Assembly: GCF_015291645.1 (NCBI RefSeq)
Contig: NZ_CP030056.1
Span: 806,001 to 870,000, forward strand
Length of the DNA: 64,000 nucleotides
Direction of reading: 5' to 3'
Source: Bradyrhizobium sp. CCBAU 53340
GTDB lineage: Bacteria; Pseudomonadota; Alphaproteobacteria; Rhizobiales; Xanthobacteraceae
The notes under the pieces were generated by a model that was not told the origin of the DNA, did not search any database, and was given only the letters and a program-made list of their open reading frames with translations. Below, piece by piece: positions 14,632-22,933 of the stretch; the first letter of the stretch is position 1, and the number at the start of each line of letters is the position of its first letter. The position numbers were made by a program, and so were the translations under genes.

Positions 14632-14692
14632 GTTTCTCGACTTGTTCGCCACGACGGTAAAGTTTCACTACCCGAGCACCCAGGCTCTTGAG

Positions 14693-14708
14693 ATCAAATC
14701 CCGTGCCA
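14693..14708 (-). promoter_or_regulatory. Sigma-54-like -24/-12 promoter of glnK
   Basis: Read on the minus strand, TGGCACGGGATTTGAT matches the consensus TGGCACG-N4-TTGCW with a perfect -24 block and exactly ten bases between GG and the -12 dinucleotide; the only core deviation is GA for GC. It lies about 105 bp upstream of the glnK ATG. RpoN control of glnK is common in proteobacteria. Confidence 0.65.
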
Positions 14709-14722
14709 GATCGCCGCTTTGC

Positions 14723-14887
14723 CTAACGGATTATGAAAACGGGCGGGTCAGCGAACTTGCGCGATCGCGAGATCAGCTCCTGCTTGGCCGAGCCAAATTC
14801 CAGCGGGTCCTTAGTCAGCGGGCAGACGAGGATCTGCAGCAATTTTTGATCGAACACTATTTCAGGGCGTTCGGCGGACGCTGACAT
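14723..14887 (-). pseudogene. Truncated Trm112/UPF0434 protein gene
   Basis: The frame gives [20 protein letters not shown] followed by [20 protein letters not shown], the N-terminal two thirds of a Trm112-like zinc-ribbon protein (about 65 aa in alphaproteobacteria). The expected ending (a YPIRDGIPIML-type strand) is absent; after RSRKFA the frame runs into DPPVFIIR and stops. Only one CP-type motif of the family is present. Trm112-like proteins are small partners of methyltransferases; on chromosomes they are a single housekeeping gene, so this is probably a copied scrap. It reads toward glnK and lies directly beside an IS256 fragment. Confidence 0.7.
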
Positions 14888-14940
14888 CGGCGTCTCCGGC
14901 ATTGCCTCTAACAACGCCCCGGCGCATGCCGGCAAAAAAG

Positions 14941-15300
14941 TGGACGCCGCGTCGTCTCAGCGTTCATTGCTACTGCGTTTGCCCAGACGATGCGGAGACA
15001 GAAAAGGCGCAATGGTGCAAGGTCGCCGACCAGCTCCGCCAAAATTGCCCAAGCTTGCGCGCTTGCTGGCGAGGCTTGGACCGATGTGCTGGCCTATGTG
15101 ACCTTCTCGCCGCAGCCCCGGACCAAGCAGCACTCCACCACCCAATCGAGGACCTTAACGACGAGATTAAGCGGTGCACCGAGGTGGTCGGCATCTTCCT
15201 GAACGAAGACGCCATCGTACGCCTGATCGGCGCGATCCCGCTCGAGCAAAATAATGATGAATGGGCCGTCCAACGCGGCTGTTGCATGACTCTGTAAACC
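14941..15300 (+). mobile_element. IS256-family transposase fragment
   Basis: C-terminal third of an IS256 (mutator-type) transposase in two frames: [14 protein letters not shown] in one, then AQWCKVADQLRQNCPSL and EIKRCTEVVGIFLNEDAIVRLIGAIPLEQNN in another, ending at MTL. The glutamate of the DDE triad would lie in the missing or shifted part. The same family occurs as a larger remnant near 35.5-36.6 kb, and the matching stretches allow the frame assignment. Confidence 0.8.
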
Positions 15301-15866
15301 GCTGCCAATGAATGATGCAGCCTTCAGCCTTCAGCCCTCCGGCAATCGCCAGCTGATCTGCCCGGCTCCTGCCTACGATCGCGGTGATCGCCGCCAGCGA
15401 CACCACGCAACGGGATACGATTGCCGCGGTCGGGATACCCTGTCATTCTCGTAGCGCCGGAGCCCAAGGAAAGGATGCAGATGATACATGGGCCTTAGCC
15501 CCATCGACAAGCCCACCACCCGCTATCGTTTTCGCCTGTGGGTGGTCACGAGCATCGAGTCCCCTGTCCGTTCGCGGCAGGCTGAGCTTAGGAGAGCCGC
15601 CGAGCTCAAGCGCCGCAACGGCATGGGCAGCAGGACTTTAGGCCGTTCCAAGGTCACGAGAACGAAGCCTGCGGCAGATCGGCCGTTTGTCCATCTCTCT
15701 TGTTGAGTCCGAGTCATGGAGGAGGGGATCAATCGGTGCGGAGGCCCGCTTGGGCGCAAGCTGTATTTTTCAAGAGTCTCGGGAATTCTCGATGGCGGGG
15801 TTGATCCTGCGGGCATTAGGAACCGGCAGATTGGTCGTCTGCTGGCACTCGGGTAGGTTATCTTTT
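15301..15866. other. Gene-free stretch
   Basis: Nothing recognised. Overlapping short frames on both strands lack motifs. It separates the IS256 fragment from the end of the RHE_PE00001-type gene. Confidence 0.4.
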
Positions 15867-17072
15867 TTAGAGAACACCCCAGGCTCGGTAACGCCCTCGT
15901 CCAGTGGTCTCGCGCAGACCAAGCTCATTTACGAGACTCAATGCTGCACGCGGTGTGATATCCAGCTCTTCTGCGATCATGCCGGCAGAAACGACTGGCC
16001 GGCTGAAGACGTAATCGATAAGCGCCGGCAATTTCGACGTCGATCGATGGCCGGCCACCCTTCGAAGCATCAGAGTGCGTTCGTTCAGCCACCTGTCGTG
16101 CGTCTTCAGGCCAATCTCACCAGCGGCCGTGATGGCCTCAAGCTCCGCGACGAGACGGGTTGCAAGGTCGCGCGAGCGGCGTCGCTCACGCGGGATCGTC
16201 TTCAGCCCCTCATGCAGGCAAGCCAGGTGTGAGCGTGCTTTTCTCCGATGACCTAGCAGCGCAGACGTAAGCAGCTGGCCAAGCCAGGGTCGGTGCTGAA
16301 GGGGCTCGAGACTGCGCCAGCTGTCCGCGGCAATGGCCGCCGCGAGCGTCGGAGGCAGGCTCCTGCTTTGCTGAAGGCCGCGTCTCCAGACGGCAAGACG
16401 CTTTTCTTCGTCCCAATCGGGGTCGTAGACCAGTGGATCCCGCTCGGTCATTCGACGGAGATCGCTGGTTAAGATCTGGTCGGTCTTGGCGATCGCGGCG
16501 TCGATTTCTGCGAAAGCCTGCGCGAGTCCGTCATTGCTCTGAGTTACAGAAGAGTAGTCGTGGGTTCTCGGCACATGGCTGTCCTGCTCCGCCTCATGAT
16601 GCGTAGTTCCGATGTTCGGCGGTTCGCAGTCCTCCTCTTCTATTCCATTTGTGCCGGCTAACCCGCGCAGATCGGTGATCCCGACGGACGAGAGAGCCCA
16701 GTCGGGGCCCTCGCGGTGAATGCGCCGGCGGGCGCGGAGTACATCGCGAGCTCGGCTCAGCTCGTGAGTTGGCGCACGAACATCCATGCCAGCGTCATGA
16801 AGAACGAGATCTTCGAGGTGGACGAGTTCGCCTTCCAGCCATAGAGTGGCGCATGCGTCGGTGAAGTGCGTCCGACTAATCCAACCGTCTCGGATTGGGC
16901 TTTTCGCAAGGCGCTCATCTAGACGGGCTAAAGCATCTTCCGCGGCTGCGAGCGGAAGTGCAATCGCCGACCAGGGCAACGGTTCTGGTATTTTGTAGCT
17001 ACTAGACAACGCCTTGATAACTTTGATGAGAATCGGCGACACGGAAGCTATCATGTCGCTAATTTCCGTCAT
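15867..17072 (-). CDS. RHE_PE00001 family protein (DUF1612 + HTH_13)
   Basis: 401 aa, a family found almost only on rhizobial plasmids, often next to repABC. N-terminal two thirds match DUF1612 (LPWSAIALPLAAAEDALARLDERL, HFTDACATLWLEGELVHLED, VRAPTHELSRARDVLRARRR). The C-terminal ~60 residues form a helix-turn-helix (SKLPALIDYVFSRPVVSAGM then AAEELDITPRAALSLVNELGL), so DNA binding is expected; its target is unknown. ATG at 17072; an inverted repeat lies just upstream. It is divergent from the parS cluster and repABC operon, which supports a role in plasmid biology. Length and frame look intact. Function beyond putative transcription factor is not established. Confidence 0.88.
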   Translation of the reverse strand: MTEISDMIASVSPILIKVIKALSSSYKIPEPLPWSAIALPLAAAEDALARLDERLAKSPIRDGWISRTHFTDACATLWLEGELVHLEDLVLHDAGMDVRAPTHELSRARDVLRARRRIHREGPDWALSSVGITDLRGLAGTNGIEEEDCEPPNIGTTHHEAEQDSHVPRTHDYSSVTQSNDGLAQAFAEIDAAIAKTDQILTSDLRRMTERDPLVYDPDWDEEKRLAVWRRGLQQSRSLPPTLAAAIAADSWRSLEPLQHRPWLGQLLTSALLGHRRKARSHLACLHEGLKTIPRERRRSRDLATRLVAELEAITAAGEIGLKTHDRWLNERTLMLRRVAGHRSTSKLPALIDYVFSRPVVSAGMIAEELDITPRAALSLVNELGLRETTGRGRYRAWGVL

Positions 17073-17077
17073 AGCGA

Positions 17078-17096
17078 CATAGCTTCAACTGCTATG
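17078..17096. promoter_or_regulatory. Inverted repeat upstream of the RHE_PE00001 gene
   Basis: CATAGC (17078-17083) and GCTATG (17091-17096) are separated by seven bases, five bases before the ATG. Could be an autoregulatory operator for the encoded HTH protein; only position supports this. Confidence 0.35.
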
Positions 17097-17582
17097 ATGA
17101 GCGTGCAAGCGTTAGTGCCGATCGGTCTTTAAACCGATGTCGGAGTCCTAGCCTCTATTCTCCTTCCTCGGCCGTCCGCCTGTAGAGCTGTAGAGCAACC
17201 CGGTTGGCATCATTACTACCGGCGGGGGCAGTTGCTGGGCGGCTCATCTACAAGCGGCGATGGCCCCCCACTGGGCCCCGCATGAGTCTGGCGCATGATT
17301 AGGCAGTCTGTAGCGGCGGTGCGAAGGTCATATCGAGAACTACCCCTCGCGGAGATAGCAGCCAGATTTGGCGAGTAGGCGTGGCAACGGTCGTCTTGAA
17401 GAGTTCAGTTCCGACCAGCTAACGGCGTATCGGCGGATGGTCAAAGAACGGTTACGAGACTTCTTCAAGAAGGGTTCGAACGATTAGCCAACCGTAGTTC
17501 GATTTGGAGCTTCGCGGGCCTTCACTCGCTCTGGCCAGTCGTGAGAACGCCTGTATCAAAGGCCTAGATTGAGCTAGGCTGT
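17097..17582. other. Intergenic region with a short coding remnant
   Basis: No full gene. A plus-strand stretch near 17376-17487 reads RRGNGRLEEFSSDQLTAYRR then MVKERLRDFFKKGSND and stop, which looks like the C-terminal end of a small protein but has no start; family unknown. Confidence 0.35.
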
Positions 17583-17598
17583 GTTGTCAGCTGACAAC
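17583..17598. promoter_or_regulatory. parS palindrome 1 (repABC partition site)
   Basis: GTTGTCAGCTGACAAC, a perfect 16-bp palindrome matching the rhizobial repABC parS consensus GTTNNCNGCNGNNAAC. First of three clustered copies. Confidence 0.9.
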
Positions 17599-17723
17599 GT
17601 TTTGCTGCGAAGTGTTGGTGTCGGATTCACCATTAAAATGCATTAACCATGTTTCGCCGGACGCGCGGGCTACAAGTGCTCGAATGGGCGACCCGTCGGA
17701 ATTCTGCAGATCACCTAGGAGGT

Positions 17724-17739
17724 GTTGTCAGCTGACAAC
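17724..17739. promoter_or_regulatory. parS palindrome 2
   Basis: Identical 16-bp palindrome GTTGTCAGCTGACAAC, 141 bp from copy 1 (start to start). RepB should bind it to load the partition complex. Confidence 0.9.
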
Positions 17740-17797
17740 GCCGACTCGCCTGCTTTCTCATCGCGCCTCTTTTGCCCTCCCCCACATCGCACAAGAT

Positions 17798-17813
17798 GTT
17801 GTCAGCTGACAAC
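17798..17813. promoter_or_regulatory. parS palindrome 3
   Basis: Identical palindrome, here extended by one base on each side (TGTTGTCAGCTGACAACA), 74 bp from copy 2. Confidence 0.9.
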
Positions 17814-18085
17814 AGTACGGGGGCCGACCGCAGACTACGAGACAAAGGCTCTTGAGCCGGTTCCGAGCGGGGATCGTCTCGAGCGGGATGGATCCATCCG
17901 AGCGGTAAATTGCCGGATCAACAATGTAGTTTCCTCAAGCGCCTTACCCGACCAGTCCATCTGTGTCGGTTTGGGGTGCAGTCTAGTCCCCGCTGGGACT
18001 GTCGAGGCTCGACCAAAAGTTGGAGGCCCCTTCGGGGGCAGTGGCGTGGTATGCGAGTACTTCAATCGCGCGGGTTGCATGGTCC

Positions 18086-19419
18086 ACCGGGTTGATTCCT
18101 GACATTTTGGACCGGGCTGATGCCTGACAATATTCGATCATTGTTCTCCTGTCTGCGGCGTTTCCTGCGCGATGCGGAGCCGCGCGCGCGGCGGAGCAAA
18201 GCGCAGGAAACGCCGCTCGCAATTGATCAGCCCGAGATCGCGACCGCAGAAGCGCACGAGGTGGCCGCTAGTGTCGTGCTCACAGAGGCCGACGAGCTCA
18301 CCTGCGAGCGCCTCGCCAACGAAAACGTGCTCGCCGCGCCATTTGATATCGCCGGTGGGACGCACCCGGCGAACCTCGTGATCGGCGTCGTACCAAGGGT
18401 CATCGAGACGGCGTGGCAAGGTGCGCGAGGGCGACTGCCAGAGTTTGACGGGCGGCATCTGGTCGAGCGCCTCATGTGGCCGCTCCTGGTTGAAGTGGTG
18501 GCGGAAGGCATCGAAGCGGCGTTGCTGCTCGGCGACCGTTGCCGCGGGCGGCTTCGTGGTCTGGGCCTTCAGCGTGCGGTGCATGCGCTCGTGCCGGCCG
18601 TTGTCCTGCGGGCTCGCCGGGGGGATGTAGCGCGGTTCGATACCGAGCTTGAGCCACCATACCGAGAGCGCCGAAAGGCCGCCCGCCCCCGTCGATCCAA
18701 ACGGTGCACCATTGTCGGAGCGGATCGCGGCGGGAAGGCCGATGTCCTTGAAAACACGTTCCAGGGCGCTCCTGACGCCCGCCCCCGTCGGATCGACGAT
18801 GCGCACTTCGATAAGATAGCGGCTCGCCGCATCGGTGATGGTCAGCGGATCGCAGCGGTTGCCGTCGCGGGTTCGGAACCAGCCCTTGAAGTCGATCGCC
18901 CATTCTTCGTTGGGTGCGCTTGCCGGCGCCGCCACCTCGCCTTGCGCAATCGCCCGGCGTCGGCGCCGACGCGCCTCGACCAGGCCCTCACGCTTCAGGA
19001 TGTCGCCGATCGTCGAGGCTGCCGGCCAGTCGACCTCCGGCCGCTCATGCTCAAGCCATGCCTTGATCTTCTTCGGGCCGAAATGCGGAAACCGCTGCCG
19101 CGTCGCGACGATGCGATCGGCCAGCCGCCCCGCCGTCGCATGCGGGCAACTCGCCGCCGCGTGGCTGCGCTCCTCGAACCAGCGCCGCTCCCCGCTCTCC
19201 CGACGCCGCTTCCAGACGTAGAACGTCTCTCGGCTGACGCCGTGCCGCGCGCACAGCTCCGTCACCGAAAATGCCCCCGTCTCGTACTCTCGAAACAACG
19301 CGACACGCTCCTCCACAGGACTGCTCTCCCTGAAAGGCATCGCCTGATCCTCCTTCGAATCAGACGAGCCTTGCCTGTCAGGAATCAACCCGGTCTAATC
19401 TGTCAGCACTCAGCCCGGT
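18086..19419 (-). mobile_element. IS481-family insertion sequence with doubled end motifs
   Basis: About 1334 bp, one intact transposase. Both ends start inward with ACCGGG and each carries two direct copies of a ~19-bp motif (ACCGGGYTGAKKSCTGACA) spaced 25 bp: left at 18086 and 18111, right, on the other strand, at 19419 and 19394. The two ends thus form imperfect inverted repeats of about 45 bp. No convincing target duplication was found. The element separates the three-copy parS cluster from the fourth parS and the repABC operon, without disrupting a gene. Confidence 0.85.
18138..19340 (-). CDS. IS481-family DDE transposase
   Basis: 400 aa from MPFRESSPVEERVALFREYE at 19340; 16 earlier in-frame codons run into the end repeat. 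N-terminal HTH (FSVTELCARHGVSRETFYVWKR) binds the ends; the catalytic rve domain has Asp in EWAIDFKGWFRT, Asp in AIRSDNGAPFGS and Glu in SPQDNGRHERMHRTLK. The C-terminal part (GDIKWRGEHVFVGEALAGE) is typical for the family. No frameshift, so the element may still be mobile, one of the few here that can be. Confidence 0.92.
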   Translation of the reverse strand: MPFRESSPVEERVALFREYETGAFSVTELCARHGVSRETFYVWKRRRESGERRWFEERSHAAASCPHATAGRLADRIVATRQRFPHFGPKKIKAWLEHERPEVDWPAASTIGDILKREGLVEARRRRRRAIAQGEVAAPASAPNEEWAIDFKGWFRTRDGNRCDPLTITDAASRYLIEVRIVDPTGAGVRSALERVFKDIGLPAAIRSDNGAPFGSTGAGGLSALSVWWLKLGIEPRYIPPASPQDNGRHERMHRTLKAQTTKPPAATVAEQQRRFDAFRHHFNQERPHEALDQMPPVKLWQSPSRTLPRRLDDPWYDADHEVRRVRPTGDIKWRGEHVFVGEALAGELVGLCEHDTSGHLVRFCGRDLGLINCERRFLRFAPPRARLRIAQETPQTGEQ

Positions 19420-19585
19420 CTGTACCCATCCAGCCCCCCGCCCGGCATGCAAGCAGCGGGTGGCGCATTCCTCGCTCGTGCCGCACCATTGCCCGCTTGA
19501 TGGATTGGACAGCGCAACGCGAACGCTAGCGCCATTCGCCGTCTCCAGGCGTCATCCGTTTCCCTTGCCGCTAGTTGTCCCGCAT

Positions 19586-19601
19586 GTTGTCAGCTGACAA
19601 C
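19586..19601. promoter_or_regulatory. parS palindrome 4
   Basis: Identical GTTGTCAGCTGACAAC palindrome about 0.9 kb upstream of repA and on the repABC side of the IS481 insertion. Confidence 0.9.
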
Positions 19602-20460
19602 AGTGCCGTGGCAACCGTGGAGCGTGGGGTCCGTTCACCTGCCGCTCGTTTCGCTAGGCTCAGAAGCCCCGAGCGACCAAGGAGGAGTCCGGGGTGGCCC
19701 AGGTAGCCCTGAACCAACGGCGAGCATCAGAAAACCCGCCAACTAATTCACCGCTCGGACCTCTTCCGGAGTTAAGGCGGTGAGGAGGTCATCCGTGGTC
19801 ATGGCGGGTGGTTTGGCCTCGGGCCGCGTGCGGACGGTACCATGTTATAGCGGGTCCTAGGCGCGTGGCCGCTCGCGTAGCGAAGCCTGCAATGCGCTCG
19901 GTCTTTCCCGTTTCTTTGTGGCCGGGCCTAGTGACCGCCATTCTCTCCCTTGGCGAAGGCTTGGCGCGATAACAAAGCCGTTGTCGCTCATGCCGGATGT
20001 TGAGGCCGCAAAAGTAGGTGATGACATCGTGTTGAGAAAGGCACCGCACCTTTCCTCGTCACGGCGGATTTGGGAAAAAGCCAGGCACGAAGCTTCGCGT
20101 CGCGACGCGGATGAACTCATGGTTGGCGCCGCGGCTGTCCCCTTTTGGGAATCATGAGTGATGCGATAGCCGGTACTGAGAATCTGGCGAAGCCTCTAAC
20201 GTCGGTACGGAAGCCCCGCCGGGCTGAGCGGCGCTCCGGCCCGCCAGTTCCAGATCCGTATGCGGCTTAATCCAAAGCGGGGCAGGATGCGGCCAACGCC
20301 GGCCGGTGACACCTTGATCGCTGGCGCTGCCGCGCACAATGCCTCGACGGCTAAGGTGGCTGTGGGTGGCGGGGGGTCGGCGATGAATGGGTCTGGAGGA
20401 GCGAGCGCGCAAAGTTAATCCTTTCATTCTTGCGCCGACTCGGGAATCGTGTTGAGTCTG

Positions 20461-20481
20461 CAGACGGTAATCCGCCGTCTG
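20461..20481. promoter_or_regulatory. Inverted repeat in the repA leader
   Basis: CAGACGG (20461-20467) and CCGTCTG (20475-20481) flank seven bases, 30 bp before the repA start. RepA (with RepB) autorepresses repABC promoters in known plasmids, so this is a candidate operator. Confidence 0.4.
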
Positions 20482-20510
20482 AGCTGCAAAAACCGTTTTG
20501 GATTGGAAAG

Positions 20511-21722
20511 ATGAGAGTTTTTGAGACAGAGGAGGGGTGGCCGGAGACAGCGAGCGCGCGCATTTCCTGCCATGCCACTCTACTCTCTGGTCAACTCCGC
20601 TCGTTGGGCGCCGCCCTTTTTCCACCAGCGGCTGCCAAGACTCTTCGCCCGTTCTCCTCCGGAGAGGTGGCCAAGATCGTTCGCGTGTCAGACGGCTATT
20701 TGCGGCAACTTTCCCTCGACGGCCTGGGACCTGCCCCCGCGATCGGTCATGGCGGGCGGCGGTCGTATACCTTAGCTCAAGTGAATGAGCTGCGGGCCTA
20801 TCTGGCTGCAGCCCGCCCGCGGGAGGCAGTTGATTTTCTCCCACGGCGGCGCCCCGGCGAAAAGCTTCAAATCATCACGGTCGCTAATTTCAAGGGCGGC
20901 TCGGCCAAAACAACGACCGCCCTGTATCTGGCCCAATATCTCGCCCTTTCCGGCTTTCGAGTTCTGGCCATCGACCTCGATCCGCAAGCCTCTTTGTCGG
21001 CCATGTTCGGCTATCAGCCGGAATTCGACATTGGGCAAAGCGAAACCATTTACGGCGCCATCCGCTATGACGACCAGCGCCGCCCCATGCGTGAAGTTGT
21101 GCGGCCGACCTATTTCGAGGGTATAGGCCTAGTGCCTGGCAATCTCGAACTCATGGAGTTTGAGCATCACACGCCGCGCGCCATGGTCGAGCGCCGCGAA
21201 CGTGGACATGATCTTTTTTTTCGCCGCCTAGCGAGCGCAATCGATCAGGTAAGCGACGACTATGATGTCGTGGTGATCGACTGCCCACCTCAGCTCGGCT
21301 ACCTGACGATGGGCGCTTTGAATGCGGCGACGGCGATGCTGGTGACAATCCACCCGCAGATGGTCGATGTCGCATCGATGAGCCAATTCCTTCTGATGAC
21401 GTCGGATTTGATGTCCGTCATCGAGGAGGCGGGCGGCCGCCTCGATCACGATTTCATCCGCTATGTGATCACGCGCCATGATCCGAATGACGTGCCTGAG
21501 GCTCAGATCGTTGCGCTGCTGCGCAATCTGTTCCGCGAAAACGTGCTGCAAGCGACAGCCTGGAAATCCACTGCGATCTCCAATGCTGGCCTGACAAAAC
21601 AATCGCTCTATGAGCTTGACCGCGGATCCGTCGGACGCGGCGCCTATGACAGGGCGGTTGAATCTGTCGATGCTATCAATGCGGAGATCGTGCAGCTGCT
21701 GAAGAAGGTGTGGGGACGATGA
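20511..21722 (+). CDS. repA: Plasmid partition protein RepA (ParA-type ATPase)
   Basis: 403 aa from ATG 20511, with GGAAAG five bases upstream; upstream in-frame codons add a basic extension not usual for the family. RepA is the ATPase that moves and positions plasmid copies and, with RepB, represses the operon. Seen: N-terminal helix-turn-helix-like segment (FSSGEVAKIVRVSDGYLRQL), deviant Walker A (FKGGSAKTTTALYLAQYLA), Walker A' region (RVLAIDLDPQASLSAMFG) and Walker B (YDVVVIDCPPQLGYLT). First gene of repABC; its stop overlaps the repB start (ATGA), so translation is coupled. Intact. Confidence 0.96.
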   Translation: MRVFETEEGWPETASARISCHATLLSGQLRSLGAALFPPAAAKTLRPFSSGEVAKIVRVSDGYLRQLSLDGLGPAPAIGHGGRRSYTLAQVNELRAYLAAARPREAVDFLPRRRPGEKLQIITVANFKGGSAKTTTALYLAQYLALSGFRVLAIDLDPQASLSAMFGYQPEFDIGQSETIYGAIRYDDQRRPMREVVRPTYFEGIGLVPGNLELMEFEHHTPRAMVERRERGHDLFFRRLASAIDQVSDDYDVVVIDCPPQLGYLTMGALNAATAMLVTIHPQMVDVASMSQFLLMTSDLMSVIEEAGGRLDHDFIRYVITRHDPNDVPEAQIVALLRNLFRENVLQATAWKSTAISNAGLTKQSLYELDRGSVGRGAYDRAVESVDAINAEIVQLLKKVWGR

Positions 21723-22738
21723 GCAAGCGCACGGATGCTATCAGGGGGCTTTTTACTGCCGCACCTCAGACGAGTCCGTTGTCAGCTGACAACACAGCAC
21801 CAGCGCCGCTGGCGCGGGTGTCGTCAGGTGCTGTGCGCTCGCTGAAGGAATCTTTCTCAGAAGTTGAGAAGGAGAATCAGGAGCTTCGGGACAAGCTCAC
21901 ATCTGGCGCGACGATCGTAGAGATCGATCCCGGTCTGATAGATCCCTCGCCCGTGTCTGATCGTTTTCGCGACGACGACACGGCTTCTTACGAACTTCTC
22001 AAGCAATCGATTTCGCAGATCGGCCAGGAGGTTCCTGTCCTCGTCCGCAAGCATCCGACAATGCCGGGACGATATCAGAGCGCTTATGGTCATCGCCGGG
22101 TGCGTGCCGCGCGCGAGCTGGGTATTGCCGTCAAAGCGATCCTAAAACCGCTCTCCGACGAAGCCCTCGTCGTGGCACAAGGCCTTGAGAACGCGCCGCG
22201 GGAGGATTTGAGCTTCATCGAGCGCGCGATGTTCGCAATGCGCATCGAAGATGCCGGGCACAAGCGCGCAGTCGTTCAAGACGCGCTCGCAGTCGATAGG
22301 GCCGAAGCGTCAAAACTGATTGCGGTTGCGAGATCCATTCCGCCCGACATTATCGATGCTATTGGCAAGGCCCCAAAGGTTGGCCGCGGGCGATGGCAGA
22401 GCTTTGCTGATCTCTTGGCGGATGCGTCGGTGATCGACCGCGTAAGGGCGGCGATCGGGGACGACAAGTTCGCCGGCCGTGAGTCAGACGACAGATTTCT
22501 GACGGTGTTCTCGGCCGCGAATAAACCTGCTGCAACTCGCCAATTCGCGCGATCGTCTGCTGTGCTCGCCTCAGATGGACAGCGCATCGCTCAGGTCCGT
22601 CAGGGCGATCGAGAACTCAAGTTGACCATCGACAAGAAGGTCCCGGCGTTGTTCGCGGACTTTCTTATCACCCAGCTTCCGAACCTGTTCGAGACGTTTT
22701 GCAAATCGGACAGATCCGAGGAGACCACCGGGGCTTAG
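21719..22738 (+). CDS. repB: Plasmid partition protein RepB (ParB-type)
   Basis: 339 aa starting at the ATG overlapping the repA stop. ParB-like CTPase/DNA-binding protein that recognises parS and stimulates RepA. Seen: N-terminal basic segment, the ParB core (VPVLVRKHPTMPGRYQSAYG then HRRVRAARELG, containing the GHRR-type motif), ENAPREDLSFIERAMFA and a helix-turn-helix region (RAVVQDALAVDRAEASKLIAV). A parS palindrome lies in its own first 25 codons (21778-21793), so RepB binding would touch its own gene. Intact and of typical length. Confidence 0.96.
   Translation: MSKRTDAIRGLFTAAPQTSPLSADNTAPAPLARVSSGAVRSLKESFSEVEKENQELRDKLTSGATIVEIDPGLIDPSPVSDRFRDDDTASYELLKQSISQIGQEVPVLVRKHPTMPGRYQSAYGHRRVRAARELGIAVKAILKPLSDEALVVAQGLENAPREDLSFIERAMFAMRIEDAGHKRAVVQDALAVDRAEASKLIAVARSIPPDIIDAIGKAPKVGRGRWQSFADLLADASVIDRVRAAIGDDKFAGRESDDRFLTVFSAANKPAATRQFARSSAVLASDGQRIAQVRQGDRELKLTIDKKVPALFADFLITQLPNLFETFCKSDRSEETTGA
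21778..21793. promoter_or_regulatory. parS palindrome 5, inside repB
   Basis: Fifth identical GTTGTCAGCTGACAAC, within codons ~20-25 of repB. The encoded residues (LSADN) have no constraint requiring it, so the site itself is probably selected. Confidence 0.88.
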
Positions 22739-22776
22739 CCGCCTCATGAACAACCGCGAACCAGGAGCAGCACGGC

Positions 22777-22836
22777 AAAAGAAAAAAGGCCCCCGCAACG
22801 TCACCGTCCCGGAAGCCTCTCTTCGTAGTTTGGCGA
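22777..22836 (-). ncRNA. Counter-transcribed RNA (ctRNA, incompatibility RNA) of repABC
   Basis: In the repB-repC gap, on the minus strand: -35 TTGACT (22864-22869), a -10-like TTCTCT/GATTCT at 22841-22848, and about 55 nt later a terminator: GGCTTCCG can pair (with two G-U pairs) with CGGGGGCC, followed by six T's (22782-22787) and a second T-run. Length, position and orientation match the small antisense RNAs that repress repC in repABC plasmids. The 3' end is certain to a few bases, the 5' end is inferred. Confidence 0.8.
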
Positions 22837-22933
22837 CTAAAGAGAATCACTTCCGCGCACCATAGTCAAGAGTCTTGTGAGAGACGGCGCCGTTTCGGCG
22901 AGCAGATTTTCTTTGCCCGCATAAGGCAAAGAC

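Larger units (their letters stand above)
19420..20510. other. Intergenic region upstream of repABC
   Basis: Roughly 1.1 kb without a convincing gene. It holds the fourth parS and the repA leader with an inverted repeat. Frames on both strands here are short and overlapping. Confidence 0.5.

Noticed and set aside
18120..19529. 469-codon plus-strand frame
   Set aside because: Antisense to the intact IS481 transposase; runs through the IS end repeats.
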